Assembly (NCBI GenBank): GCA_043228905.1 | Contig: JBHGNT010000009.1 | Span: 6,820,001 to 6,884,000 of the forward strand | Direction: 5' to 3' | Origin: Azolla caroliniana | Taxonomy: Eukaryota > Polypodiophyta | Length of the DNA stretch: 64,000 nt | In this document: piece after piece, positions 15,317 through 24,716 of the stretch | Position numbering within the stretch: position 1 is the first letter of the stretch | Layout: the number at the start of each line of letters is the position of its first letter | Program-made: the position numbers and the translations under genes | Notes under the pieces: generated by a model | Told to the model about the DNA's origin: nothing | Databases searched by the model: none | What the model saw: the letters and a program-made list of their open reading frames with translations, nothing else

Positions 15317-17202
15317 ATGCCTAGTGCTCATGATCATCCCATCCTCAGCTCCCCTCCACCTCCATTCTTCCTATGCCATCCTTATCATAACTTCTTAACA
15401 TTAGAAAAACCAGCTTATAGCTCTACTGCTAATTGTGTGATTAGCGCTGATTCTCCACCAAAAGATAGCCTCAGTCTGTCCATTAATGCAGGCATTGCTA
15501 ATAGCATTGCAGATCATTTATATCCCCCCGTCTCTAATTGCGAAGAAGATCGGACTCATCGTAAATCCGGCAAACGCAGTACGCAGTCACTAATCAGCAC
15601 TGACGGTAGCTCATTCAATTACTCCCGCTGATTAATCATTAATTAACTACTAATCGGTGCCGAAGGCAACTCGTTAATTCATTGTTTGTGGAGGAGGTGT
15701 AGAAGAATCGGCCTCTGGATGAAAACCCTAATCATGTTTTATATTGATCTACAGGCGTGGATCAAAATGGCGATGCAGATGATGATGCGGGAGATCAGAG
15801 CACACTGGAGGTGATCACATTGTCTGCAGAGAGCTTGTTGATGGAAACAAATGATCGCCACAATTATCGGGGAGGAGTGATGATGGAAGGAATGGATGGA
15901 TGGAAGGATCCATGGATACCTAATAATAATAGTAGTAGTAGTAATAAGAGAAGGATTTATGTGTGCCCTGACAAGAACTGTGTCCATCATCAGCAGTCTA
16001 GGGCGCTGGGGGATCTGACAGGCATCAGGAAGCATTTCTGCAGGAAGCATGGCGTCCGCAGGTGGAAGTGCGCGCGATGCCCTAAGGCCTACGCCCTGCA
16101 CTCCGACTGGAAGGCCCACTCCAAGATCTGCGGGAACCGTGAATTCATCTGCGACTCCTGCGGCCTCAGTTTCGCCAGGTAAATTAATTAGCACAGACCA
16201 AATTATATTCTGAATCACCTGCACAACCCTAACCCTAACCCTAACCCTAACCCTAACCCTAACCCTAACCCTAACCCTAACCCTAACCCTGACCCTAACC
16301 CTAACCCTAACCCTGACCCTGACCCTGACCCTGACCCTGACCCCTGACCCCTGACCCCTGACCCTAACCCTAACCCTAACCTCTGGAATCGATCTAGTCC
16401 CCTATTGACTTCATTTTCATACAGATCCTTGTAAATCCGTTTCGACATCATTTTCTTAAGGTTAGATCGTAGAAATCCCGTTTGGAAACCTAGTCGCTTG
16501 CTCAGAATCCACCTGCTTTCCTCTTTTATCCCCACGAATCGTTCGTAATTAGTAGCCCCCCTCCCTAACCATCCCATTTAAATTTTCTGTCCCAATCACA
16601 TTCGCAGGAGAGACAGATTGAGCAAGCACACAGATTATTGCAGAGCTCTGGCAGAAGAGAAGGCCAAATCAACGGGCATGATGGTGAACCAGAATATCCA
16701 GCCATACTCTCAGACTTCTTCTTCGTCATCCCTTCTCCTCAGCCCGCCATTGATTAGCGACGGAATTCCCAACCATCGGCAACCAGAGCTCGTGATACCG
16801 AATCAAAACCATAACCTGTTCAGTAGAAGACAAATCCTCCCCCTGGCGCAGATCTCGTCAGATGGTCAGAGTACTGGCTCCACGAATTCGGGGGGCCTTA
16901 ATCGCTCTGCTAATCATGGTTATTATCTTGGAAGCATATCACCGGATGGGAGACGGATCAGTTACTCAAGTTCTGCTTACCGTTATAGCAACGAGGGAGA
17001 TAATAATGTGCAGGCGATTAACTACGCGAACCCTAACCCTAACCCTAACCCTAGCCCTAGCCCTAACCCTAACCGGCTAATTCTTGAATCTGACAATTGT
17101 CACAAAACCCTAACATCTAACGTGAAGTCTAATCCAACGACCGGGTCAAATGGCAGCACCCGTGACTTTCTGAGCCTTGACCTAGGTTTCGGATGGAGTT
17201 GA
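15317..17202 (+). CDS. INDETERMINATE DOMAIN (IDD)-type C2H2 zinc finger transcription factor lacking finger 1
   Basis: Three exons, 15317-15605, 15755-16178 and 16608-17202, join in frame to 435 codons. Known IDD genes also have an early intron just before the acidic segment that precedes L-E/A-V-I-x-L-S. That segment is here LEVITLSAESLLMETN. Next should come finger 1 with its two cysteines, but only a short cysteine-free stretch (RHNYRGG to KDPWIP) is present. Finger 2 (YVCPDKNCVHH, then LGDLTGIRKHFCRKH), finger 3 (WKCARCPKAYALHSDWKAH, then C) and finger 4 (FICDSCGLSFAR/RDRLSKH, then C) are all strongly IDD-like. The intron that splits finger 4 is in the expected place. The C-terminus, STRDFLSLDLGFGWS, matches the conserved TRDFLG-type IDD motif. 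The MSATALLQKAA motif is not seen. IDD proteins are nuclear DNA-binding regulators. The exon 1 start is inferred from frame and splice phase. Fingers 2-4 are certain. Confidence 0.85.
16225..16381 (+). repeat. Telomere-like CCCTAA array inside intron 2 of the IDD-type gene
   Basis: About 26 hexamer-scale copies of CCCTAA lie about 45 bp after the exon 2 donor. Variant blocks of CCCTGA and then CCCCTGA sit in the middle and right part, and perfect copies resume at the end. The unit is the six-base TTAGGG type, not the seven-base TTTAGGG usual in plants. The minus-strand Gly-Leu/Gly-Ser open frame over it is spurious. Confidence 0.95.
17028..17075 (+). repeat. In-frame CCCTAA repeat coding for Asn-Pro in the IDD-type gene
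   Basis: Eight consecutive CCCTAA/CCCTAG units lie within exon 3 and are read as alternating Asn-Pro with two Ser-Pro units. The same hexamer fills the preceding intron. The frame continues into the C-terminal motif. Confidence 0.9.
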
Positions 17203-17290
17203 CTTTCCCCCCAAATGTGTGGTGGGCCCGAGTTGACTTTGACTGAAGCAATAGAGCGGTGGTAAAGTCAACTGGGGCCCATCCACACTG

Positions 17291-17324
<34 letters not shown>

Positions 17325-18482
17325 GGTGAAAGCACACAATTATATTAATAAATGTGTGTGAAAAATACTACTTACAATACGTGTGACAATGGAGTATGGT
17401 CACACACTAACCACACTACACTACATGGGTAGTGGAACATGTTGAATTGCCAATAGGCAAGTTGGAATTCTCTCTCTCTCTCTCTCTCTCTCCGGACACC
17501 ATTCATGTGAATAAAGGGGTGGGGCAATAACCCGCTGGGTGTCCTTGGCTAGAGCTAGTACATAAATCCATGGGGGTGTGCCCCCGGGCCAACCTTCCCA
17601 TCTTCTGGCTTTACCCCATCGCAAGCATCACCTTGGACACGTCTCCAATACATACATTGGTCCTCCTGACATCTACCCGTTCGGAAAGCTAACAACGTTG
17701 TCCCACTACTGGGCCCTTGGGCATCCCTTTCGAAAAACTAGCTGTCTCGTTGCCACCTTGTCTCTCGCATCCCGTTAGAAAACCTTATGGTCCGCCTACC
17801 AGGCCCTCGATAAAGAATATTCATATGAAATGACACTTGGCCACCGGGTTCTATGCAGTGCTGATGAGCCCATGGTCGGGAAGGAACTCGATAAAAAATA
17901 TAGAGAAGTACATGCTATATATCACATATTAATGTGTGCTAATTTTTTGTGGATATGGCAAATTTTTTGTTGGCAATACTCGTAGGATGTTTTGGACTCG
18001 AGAGATAAATTTACCATCACATGCAATTCCTAGGCATGTTGTGATGATTCTGGTGTAACTTGTTTTTTAAGTTATTGTTGAGACATGGTGAACACTCACA
18101 AGCCTCTTTATCGAAGCTTATTACGATACCTCACCATATTGTGCTTGTTTTGGAATTTCATCGTACATTAAGTCCTAACATGTGGCAATATAAAGATCCA
18201 TGAAGTCACGCCATGTTGTAAATAAATATACTAAGTCTAGGGGTGTAGGATGCAATTAAGTGACATGTAGAACCTCACTATTAAAGTGGTGAAAAAAATA
18301 TCCAAGCACTCTTACAATTGAAACGAGCAATAAACGTAGATAACAAAGAAGTTACAAGTCATCACATTTTCTCAGTATTACTAATAAAAAGCTTAACGTA
18401 GTAGTCACAATTAAATTATTCCATTACTAAACTAGTGTACAAAATAATTTTAGTTTTAAGGATTTGTCATTCTAATCCTCTC
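17203..18482. other. Non-coding DNA with CT runs and a GC-richer island
   Basis: No gene. CT runs occur at 17292-17321 and 17469-17492. Between about 17490 and 17880 the DNA is clearly more GC-rich than its surroundings. It includes a short inverted repeat (GGACACC to GGGTGTCC, 17494-17544), but no open frame with family features. An old retroelement fragment is possible; I cannot classify it. Confidence 0.4.
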
Positions 18483-18712
18483 TCTCTTTTTTCGTAATTA
18501 GCTTACCCTACAAGTAAGTTGTTTACACTACTAGCATTTACATCTTGGGTTCAAAACCCTATTTTCTCACCTCTATATTAGTCTATAGATATGCATTATC
18601 TCTTTTTTCGTAATTAGCTTACCCTACAAGTAAGTTGTTTACACTACTAGCACTACATCATGGGTTCAAAACCCAATTTTCTCACCTCTATATTATTCTA
18701 TAGATATCTCTT
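18483..18712 (+). repeat. 118-bp tandem duplication with a tRNA-like box B
   Basis: Two near-identical copies begin with CGTAATTAGCTTACCCTACA at 18493 and 18611. Each carries GGGTTCAAAACCC, close to a pol III box B (GGTTCRANNCC), followed by a shared tail. A more diverged tail copy follows at about 18835-18880. This looks like the head of a tRNA-derived SINE that was duplicated, but no poly-A end or target-site duplication was identified. Confidence 0.55.
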
Positions 18713-18727
18713 ATTTCACTAGATGCC

Positions 18728-18808
18728 ACTGTGGAATGTAGGGGTTGAACCCATGATCACTTGGTCTCCATTGGGCAACCTTACCACAACCATCTAGGCT
18801 CTCTCGCC
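18728..18808 (-). mobile_element. tRNA-derived SINE-like element
   Basis: On the minus strand it reads AGATGGTTGTGGTAAGGTTG, then GCCCAATGGAGAC, then ATCATGGGTTCAACCC. The last part is a good pol III box B. The same order of motifs recurs on the plus strand at 22344-22418, so this is a dispersed family, not a single tRNA gene. No cloverleaf with a normal anticodon arm could be drawn. Confidence 0.55.
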
Positions 18809-18887
18809 AACTAAACCCTAGGTCATGTTTGAGAGGAGTTTGAGACCCAATTTTTTAACCTCTCTATTATTCCATACATCTCCTCTT

Positions 18888-18891
<4 letters not shown>

Positions 18892-18947
<56 letters not shown>
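18892..18947. repeat. (CT)n(CA)n microsatellite
   Basis: A CT run passes into a CA run. Shorter CT runs follow to about 19.2 kb. Confidence 0.9.
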
Positions 18948-18948
<1 letters not shown>

Positions 18949-19205
18949 CATCGCATAAAAAACATAGAATTGAGAGAACCCAAGTTCAATTCTCTCCCAT
19001 GGGGTACGCCCCATCTCATAGATATCAAAATTGGTCTCCTATGGATGTTAAAAATCTCTCTCTCTCTCTTACATCATTGCATCAAAGTCAAAGAATTCAA
19101 AGAACCTAAGGTCAATCCTCTCCATGGACTATACTTTGTCTCATAGAAATCGCAATCAAACTCTAATGGATGTTAAATCTCAGACTCTCTCTCCCTCTCT
19201 CTCTA

Positions 19206-20427
19206 GTGATGAAAAAGATCCGGACCAATTTGGGAGTTACTCGTACAAATGTGCAATAGTACCTGATTACTTAATATTGCAAATGTTGTTTCCTTATGGC
19301 CCAACACTAATGGTTTTACATGTAGAAAACACAATGGAAATAGTGTGATTGACTATGTGCTACTTTTCGAAGGTATTTTAGAACGTATACATGAATTTTC
19401 ACTTGGTGAATGGACACCGGAATCCGACATAGGACTTTATGTATTGATCTCAAATGTATGCATAGGTTTGATTGTGAGAAGGCCATTGAAGATAATAAAC
19501 ATCCGCACTTGAGCATTAACAAACAAATATTTTTCGACCAACCATACATCTTGGAAATGCCCAAGAAATGTAGTTCAAAGAAAAAATGGTTTGATAAAGA
19601 ATGTCATAAAGCTCGAAAGCGTTTTATGATTTTGGATGTAGTCAATGATAAAGAAAATTACCAAAAGCATTTGCATGAGTACAAAAGGCTTATTCAAAGA
19701 AAGAGTAGAAGAATATGGGAAGTTACTCAACAATTTCTCCAAACGCAAGAGAAAGCACATGCATGTGCTAAATTTTGGGGAAATTTAAAGGGGAAACATG
19801 TTGAGAGTTATGGTGACTTAATTCTTTACGACTTGTCTATGCATTGTAAGAATTTATATATGCTATCTCTTGCCGAAAAGATGATGTGTTACGATTCTCT
19901 TTCATATATTATGTCTCCCTTCTTTACAATCGAAGATATATGCATAGGACTTAAGAAATTGGCCTTTCAAAAGGCAAGCAATCTTCAATGTATAAAGGTT
20001 AAATTTCTCAAATGGACTAGAAAGGAGGCACATGTATGGATAAGCGATATGTTTAATGATGCATTGCAACATGGTATGCTATAAAATTGGACTACAAATT
20101 GGATCAAACCTTTACATAAAGGTGGAGATGTAAACAATGTAAACAACTATCAAACCATCATGGTTGGCTCGCGAATGACAAAACTATTTGGATGTATAAT
20201 GGAATCAAAGATAGGTGCATGGGTTGAAAAAATGGTAAGAGAGCTTATAAATAAGTTGGCTTTCGAAAATACCATAACACCATTGATCATCTTGTCACCC
20301 TTCGAGTATTAATGGAGGAAAGTTGACTTAGAGGTAAAGGTTTATATTGTTGCGTTGTAGACTTCAACAAAGCTTTTGATATGGTACCTCGTGAGCATCT
20401 TTGGAGGTGAATGGAAGAACTCGAGGC
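19206..20427 (+). mobile_element. LINE fragment: endonuclease end and start of reverse transcriptase (broken)
   Basis: The sequence reads, with frameshifts and stops, from the C-terminal part of a LINE endonuclease (NGNSVIDYVLL, then EFSLGEWTPESD) through a basic linker into the reverse transcriptase N-terminus. The longest intact frame is 19410-20084, with TIEDICIGLKKLA, LKWTRKEAHVWISDMF and, after a stop, NWIKPLHKGGDVNN and TIMVGSRMTKLFGCIMESK. The last recognisable motif is CCVVDFNKAFDMVPREHLW at 20350-20400. That motif holds the first catalytic aspartate region of the enzyme. Homology stops at about 20427, where antisense copia sequence begins. The YxDD active-site block and the 3' end are absent, so the element cannot move on its own. 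Three other pieces of the same family lie in this window. Confidence 0.85.
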
Positions 20428-21476
20428 ATGCTTACACTTTCTATGCCGGGTATCTTGCACTCTCTGTTATCTCCCATCTTTACATAGTCATGATCCCTGA
20501 CTATGTAAGTCAAGAAGCATTCTCTCGAGGGAATTATATGGAATGATGCACCAGAGTCGATCACCCATGTGCACTCTTCACTTGCAAGATTTGTGCTTGT
20601 CTGCTCATAGATGAACATGATCTCCTCTGCACTTGTAGCTACGACTGAAGTGCCCTTTTCATCAGGAATCTTCTTGGGTTTGACATCATTACCGATACCG
20701 TTGTCCTTCTTGAGGTGTCGACAGTCCTTTTGGAAGTGTCCAGGCTTTCCACAATAGAAATATGTTAGTTTTCCTCTGGACTTGGATCTGGCTTGGGATT
20801 TGTCCCTTCTTTGTGGAGTTCTTTGCCGGTTCCTTCCTCTACCGGTGTGTTGAGTCAAGTTTGACTCCGATTGGGATAGGACACCCATGTCCTTCCTTCT
20901 TGTCTCCTCGTTCAAGATGCTTGTCTTTACCACTTGAAGAGACAAGTTCTCTTCTTGACACAAGGTGTTGAGAGTCACCACCAAGTTCTCCCAGCTATCC
21001 GACAAGGTACACAATAGAAGAATAGCCCGCATTGCATCATCAAGGGGAAATTTGGATGCCGCAAGTTGTTTCACATACCCCATGAATGTGCTTACGCGCT
21101 CGACTATGCTTTCTCTATCTCTGCACTTCAATCTGAAAATCTTTCTCATCAAAGATATTTTGTTGAGGGAATTCTTCATCTCATATAGACCTGACAACTT
21201 CTGCCACATCTCATAGGCATTTGTGTTATTAGCCATGTGCTGCAAGACACTCACATTGACGCACTGTCTAATGGTGGCCATTGCCTTTCTGTTCAAAAGT
21301 TTCCATTCAAACTCTAATACCCCCGTGGGTATTTCTGCTCTGTTAATGGGCTCGTACAAGTCTTTGACTATCAGAAGATCTTCCATCTTGATCTTCCAGT
21401 CTTCCAGTTTGCATAGTTTTGAGAGTTCAGGACCATCATTCCTGGGAAGCCACTCACACCTCCTTCCATCTTTCAC
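20364..21476 (-). pseudogene. copia gag-protease reading frame (truncated, zinc knuckle damaged)
   Basis: An open frame of 370 codons. The first 200 or so residues form a UBN2-type copia gag (for example LEFEWKLLNRKAMATI and MANNTNAYEMWQKL, then LYEMKNSLNKISLMRKIF). An Arg/Lys-rich segment follows, then a CCHC zinc knuckle reading YFYCGKPGHFQKDC, in which the expected first cysteine is tyrosine. Next comes the aspartic protease signature WVIDSGASFHI. Real homology ends about 25 residues before the stop. The last residues are antisense LINE sequence read through the junction. Gag would form virus-like particles in the cytoplasm, but with no integrase or reverse transcriptase attached this copy is dead. 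The frame is otherwise free of stops, so it is not very old. Confidence 0.85.
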
Positions 21477-21481
21477 TTGTC

Positions 21482-21493
21482 GCCGTGATACCA
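21482..21493 (-). promoter_or_regulatory. tRNA-Met-type primer binding site of the copia fragment
   Basis: TGGTATCACGGC lies three bases inside the proposed LTR end. Copia elements commonly prime from initiator tRNA-Met with TGGTATCA. Only the first eight bases match well. Confidence 0.65.
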
Positions 21494-21496
21494 GTT

Positions 21497-22178
21497 TGAT
21501 AGTTTAGGATCGTCGATATGTGAGGCAACTATGGAGAAATACGCTACACGGAAATAGAAAAACAACAAATAGACAAAGATATACAATGCCCATAGTTTTA
21601 CATGGAAACCCTAAATGGGAAAAACCATAGTAGAACATATCTTCCACTATACACAAAGAGTACAAAGAATGGTTACAACTCTTCTCTAATGCTCAGAGGA
21701 TAACCACTTAGGGTTCTTGGCAGGTTCGCTAAACTTTGTTGCCGCTCTCTCTCTCTCACGCACTCTCTCGTCTCTCTAACTCACAGCTACAGAGAAACAA
21801 TTCTATTGTGCTACTTACTCTCAAGTTTGCCCTAGGTGTATTTATACTTATACACACTATGGGTTATTTACAAATATGTTTGTTTCTATTAATATCTAAT
21901 TAATAACAATAACAATTGTTAATCATTTGACTGATTGACTAGTTGATTCGACTAGCCGACTCCAATGTCGATTGTCTAGTCGACCCGACTAGTTGGTCGT
22001 GTCTTCGACTTGGATCACTTGTACTGTCAACTCTGCTAGTTGACTCTCTTAGTCGACTCTATGTGTCTTCGATTGTTGGCTCTTAGCCCAACCAATCGTC
22101 TACTCCTTGTCTTTGACTGTCAGCTCTCACTCTCAACCGAATAGTCGGCTCCTCCCATAGGAGGGCATATTCCGAACA
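21497..22178 (-). repeat. 5' LTR of the copia fragment (about 682 bp)
   Basis: The boundaries are set by TG at the minus-strand start (TGTTCGGAATATG) and CA just before the primer site (CTATCA). The LTR contains CT-rich sequence and a set of short GACTAGT/GTCGACT-like motifs at about 21930-22100. There is no second LTR in the window to confirm the ends. Confidence 0.6.
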
Positions 22179-22343
22179 GGTGCACTTGAGTATTTATACA
22201 AGAAGGTAGAGGTATGCATGCAAGCTAGGAATAGAGAATGCATGAGGATGTATGCAAGCTAGGAATAGAGGATGCATGGAAGCTAGGAAACTTCCAATGT
22301 TCAATCTACAATACATCAAGTTGGATTTCCTATAAGGATGCAT

Positions 22344-22418
22344 AGATGGATATAGTTTAGTTGGTAGGGTTGCCCAATGGAGACTGGGAGATCATGGGTT
22401 CAACCCTTACCGTCCACT
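22344..22418 (+). mobile_element. tRNA-derived SINE-like element
   Basis: A box A-like TATAGTTTAGTTGGTAGG is followed by TTGCCCAATGGAGAC and box B GGGTTCAACCC. It shares its body with the minus-strand copy at 18728-18808. No anticodon stem is evident, so it is not called as a tRNA gene. Confidence 0.55.
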
Positions 22419-22499
22419 ATGTCTATGACACATGCTTGATTTATTAAAATTTTATTAGGATTAATTGTGTGTGTAACATATGTTACGGGTGAACAAGGC

Positions 22500-22990
22500 T
22501 ACTAATAAAGAGAGTTAGCACTGAAACAAAGAGTGCAGGAGTGAGTATATGTTGGTGAAACAAGAGTCTAGTAATGGAGAGAGCTACTAGTAAAAGGAGA
22601 GTCTATGAGTGAATATACACTAGGGGTAAAACAAATGTCTAACAATCAAGAGAGAAATTGGTGAAATGAAATGCTAGGAGTGAAGAGAGTGCCTAAACGT
22701 GAAAGGAGATTCTAGAAGTGAAAATAACAATCAAGAGAGAAATTGGTGAAATAGTAAAAGGAGAGTCTAGGAGTGAATATACACTAGGGGTAAAACAAAT
22801 GTCTAACAATCAAGAGAGAAATTGATGAAATGAAATGCTAGGAGTGAAGATAGTGCCTAAAATTGAAAGGAGATTCTAGAAGTGAAAATAACAATCAAGA
22901 GAGAAATTGGTGAAATGAAATGCTAGGAGTGAAGAGAGTGCCTAAAAGTGAAAGGAGATTCTAGAAGTGAAAATAGTAGTCAGAGGTCAA
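22500..22990 (+). repeat. Minisatellite, 79-85 bp units
   Basis: The phrase CAATCAAGAGAGAAATTG recurs at 22643, 22728, 22807 and 22892 (spacing 85, 79, 85). It is followed in turn by GAAATGCTAGGAGTGAAGA and GAAAGGAGATTCTAGAAGTG. Units alternate with a related phrase, GAGTCTAGGAGTGAATATAC. It is purine-rich on the plus strand and has no coding signal. Confidence 0.85.
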
Positions 22991-23669
22991 CAAAAGTGGA
23001 AGTGAAATATTAGAAATTAGTGATGAAGAGAGTGCACTATGGTAATGATAGCCTAGTGGTGAAGAGCTATAGAAGTCAAATAAAAGTGGGAGACTATTTT
23101 TTTTAACACACATACTTGCATTTTCCTGACACTATTGAAACCGTACTAGTTTACTCTAACTACTAAGACAATATCCACCATGGAAAAACTCCTAGAGATG
23201 CCTAAGAGATCACATTCTATAGTGGAAAATGACAAACAAACTTAGCTTCTCATTCACCAACTTAGCTTGTTTATGCATGGGAGGAAGGAGAGAGAAAAAA
23301 TGGTAGACTTTATTAGGATTTTAGGGGGGAATAAGGGTATTTAATATAGTCTATATTTTGTTAGAACTAGAGGGTATTTCAGGAACATAAAGTTCACTCC
23401 CTCTTTATTTATGGGTGTTAGGGAGGTTAAGGGAAAGATGCATGTCTGAAAGAGAAGGGGAGGAGGAATAAAGCTAGCGTGAAGCCTACGATATAGAAGA
23501 TGTATTATTAATGTTGTCGTTCATGGGGGAACATAATGTTATTTGTGTCTAATGGCTAATGGAATTGTAATATGAGAGGAAACCTACAAAGATGATTTGG
23601 AAAGGTCTCAACTTCTTGTAATCCAACATTGTGAAGGAGCAAGTAGTCGAAATGTTTTGACGTAGGAGA
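22991..23669. other. Intergenic, probably partly copia LTR
   Basis: No gene seen. The right part is likely the body of the LTR whose head lies at 23732 (minus). Its left end cannot be fixed without a second copy. Confidence 0.35.
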
Positions 23670-24381
23670 GTGCTAATAGATTCTCAAAGGGTGTGTTCAC
23701 ACAAAATGTTAGGTTGAGCTTGATTCTCAACACGCCCCCTCAAGCTCAACTTGGGTCGGTTCCTTTCGGTTGATGTCCGCTTCGGCTGGTATCCGAATCG
23801 AACAATCTCCAATGTCCGCTTTTGTTGGTACCTAGTTTGAATGGTATCCGGTTCTCTCTTGTACTCCCCCTCAAGCTTGGCAAGTCAGGGATCGTCAATC
23901 CAAGGCCTAACATGAATTGTCAAAGCTTGTTGGCTCCTAGGGCCTTGGTGAAAATGTCGGTTGTCTAAAGATTCGTGTTGATGTGTTGAAGGTCGACATC
24001 TCCGGCCTGAACGCGTTCTCGAATGAAGTGATAGTGCACTTCGATATGCTTTGTGCGTGCGTGGAACACCGAGTTTCAAGCCAGATAAATACTTCAAAAT
24101 CCTCTTGAGCCATACGACTTCACATGCAGCCACCGATGCGCCCCTGTATTCGGTCTTTGTGCTCAAAAGTGCGGCGGTTCGTTGCTTCTTGCTACTCCAC
24201 GAAATCGATCCGTTGTCGAGGGAGAAAACAAATCTAGAGGTCTATCGTCGATTGGCTCTGTAGCCAGCCCAATCAGCATTTGTGTATCCTTCGAGACGAA
24301 TTGACTCTTGACCTTTGTGTGCTCATAGATTCTCAAAGGGTGTGTTCACACACAATGTTAGGTTGAGCTTGATTCTCAACA
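23670..24381 (-). mobile_element. Internally deleted Ty1/copia element: LTR head, RNase H, polypurine tract, LTR head
   Basis: On the minus strand an LTR head starts TGTTGAGAATCAAGCTCAAC at 24381. After about 60 bp it jumps directly into the copia RNase H end (GYTNADWAGY, SISWSSKKQRTAALLSTKTEY, then ACEVVWLKRIL), broken by a frameshift and a stop. The end of pol is recognisable (VQAGDVDLQHINTNL, stop, then DIFTKALG). Two polypurine-like CTTGAGGGGG tracts follow at about 23870 and 23740. The second directly precedes another LTR head at 23732 that is almost identical to the first. Gag, protease, integrase and reverse transcriptase are gone. The right boundary abuts LINE sequence at TTTTTGGTCT. 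Confidence 0.8.
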
Positions 24382-24382
24382 A

Positions 24383-24665
24383 GACCAAAAATATTACATT
24401 TCACGTGATGAAAGTGAGTAGTGACTCTCGATGTTCAAGAACTTTACCAATGAATGTTGCAATCAAGAGTGCACATTGTGGTTGTGGAGAAATTCATGCA
24501 AGGATTGGGCTTGGTTGAAGAGATGTGGAAAGCATAGTCGAATATGATCAAAGGCAAAGCCTTGTATCAAAGTGTGATACTCCGACTCGTGAACTCGTTC
24601 TATGCATATATCTTCAATTGTAAAGAAGGGAGATATGTGAAAGAGAACCATATCACATCATCTTT
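24383..24665 (-). mobile_element. LINE tail with internal deletion
   Basis: On the minus strand SPFFTIEDICI, from the reverse transcriptase N-terminal part of the family seen at 19.2-20.4 kb, runs directly into RVHESEYHTLIQ. The latter belongs to the C-terminal zinc-binding tail seen at 57.1-57.3 kb. About two thirds of the polyprotein is therefore missing at one clean junction near 24600. The tail continues FAFDHIRLCFPHLF, then a frameshift, and ends with the family's 3' sequence GTAATATTTTTGGTCT, where the copia element begins. Confidence 0.75.
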
Positions 24666-24716
24666 CCGACAAGAGATAACTCATATGAATTCTTACAATG
24701 CATAGACAAGTCGTGA

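Larger units (their letters stand above)
20428..22178 (-). mobile_element. Ty1/copia retrotransposon fragment: 5' LTR, primer site, gag and start of protease
   Basis: On the minus strand the order is LTR (22178-21497, starting TGTTCGG), primer binding site, gag and the protease active site. Homology then ends at about 20437, inside LINE sequence. Most of pol and the 3' LTR are missing. The copia piece sits directly at the point where the LINE is interrupted, so it inserted there or was joined there by a later rearrangement. Confidence 0.85.

Noticed and set aside
16225-16381. A true telomere or chromosome end
   Set aside because: The array is short, degenerate in the middle, lies within a gene and is flanked by unique exons on both sides.
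16215-16577. Minus-strand Gly-Leu/Gly-Ser reading frame
   Set aside because: It reads the antisense of the telomere-like repeat in an intron of the plus-strand gene.
22344-22418. Functional tRNA gene
   Set aside because: Box A and box B are present, but no acceptor and anticodon stems can be drawn, and a second diverged copy exists.
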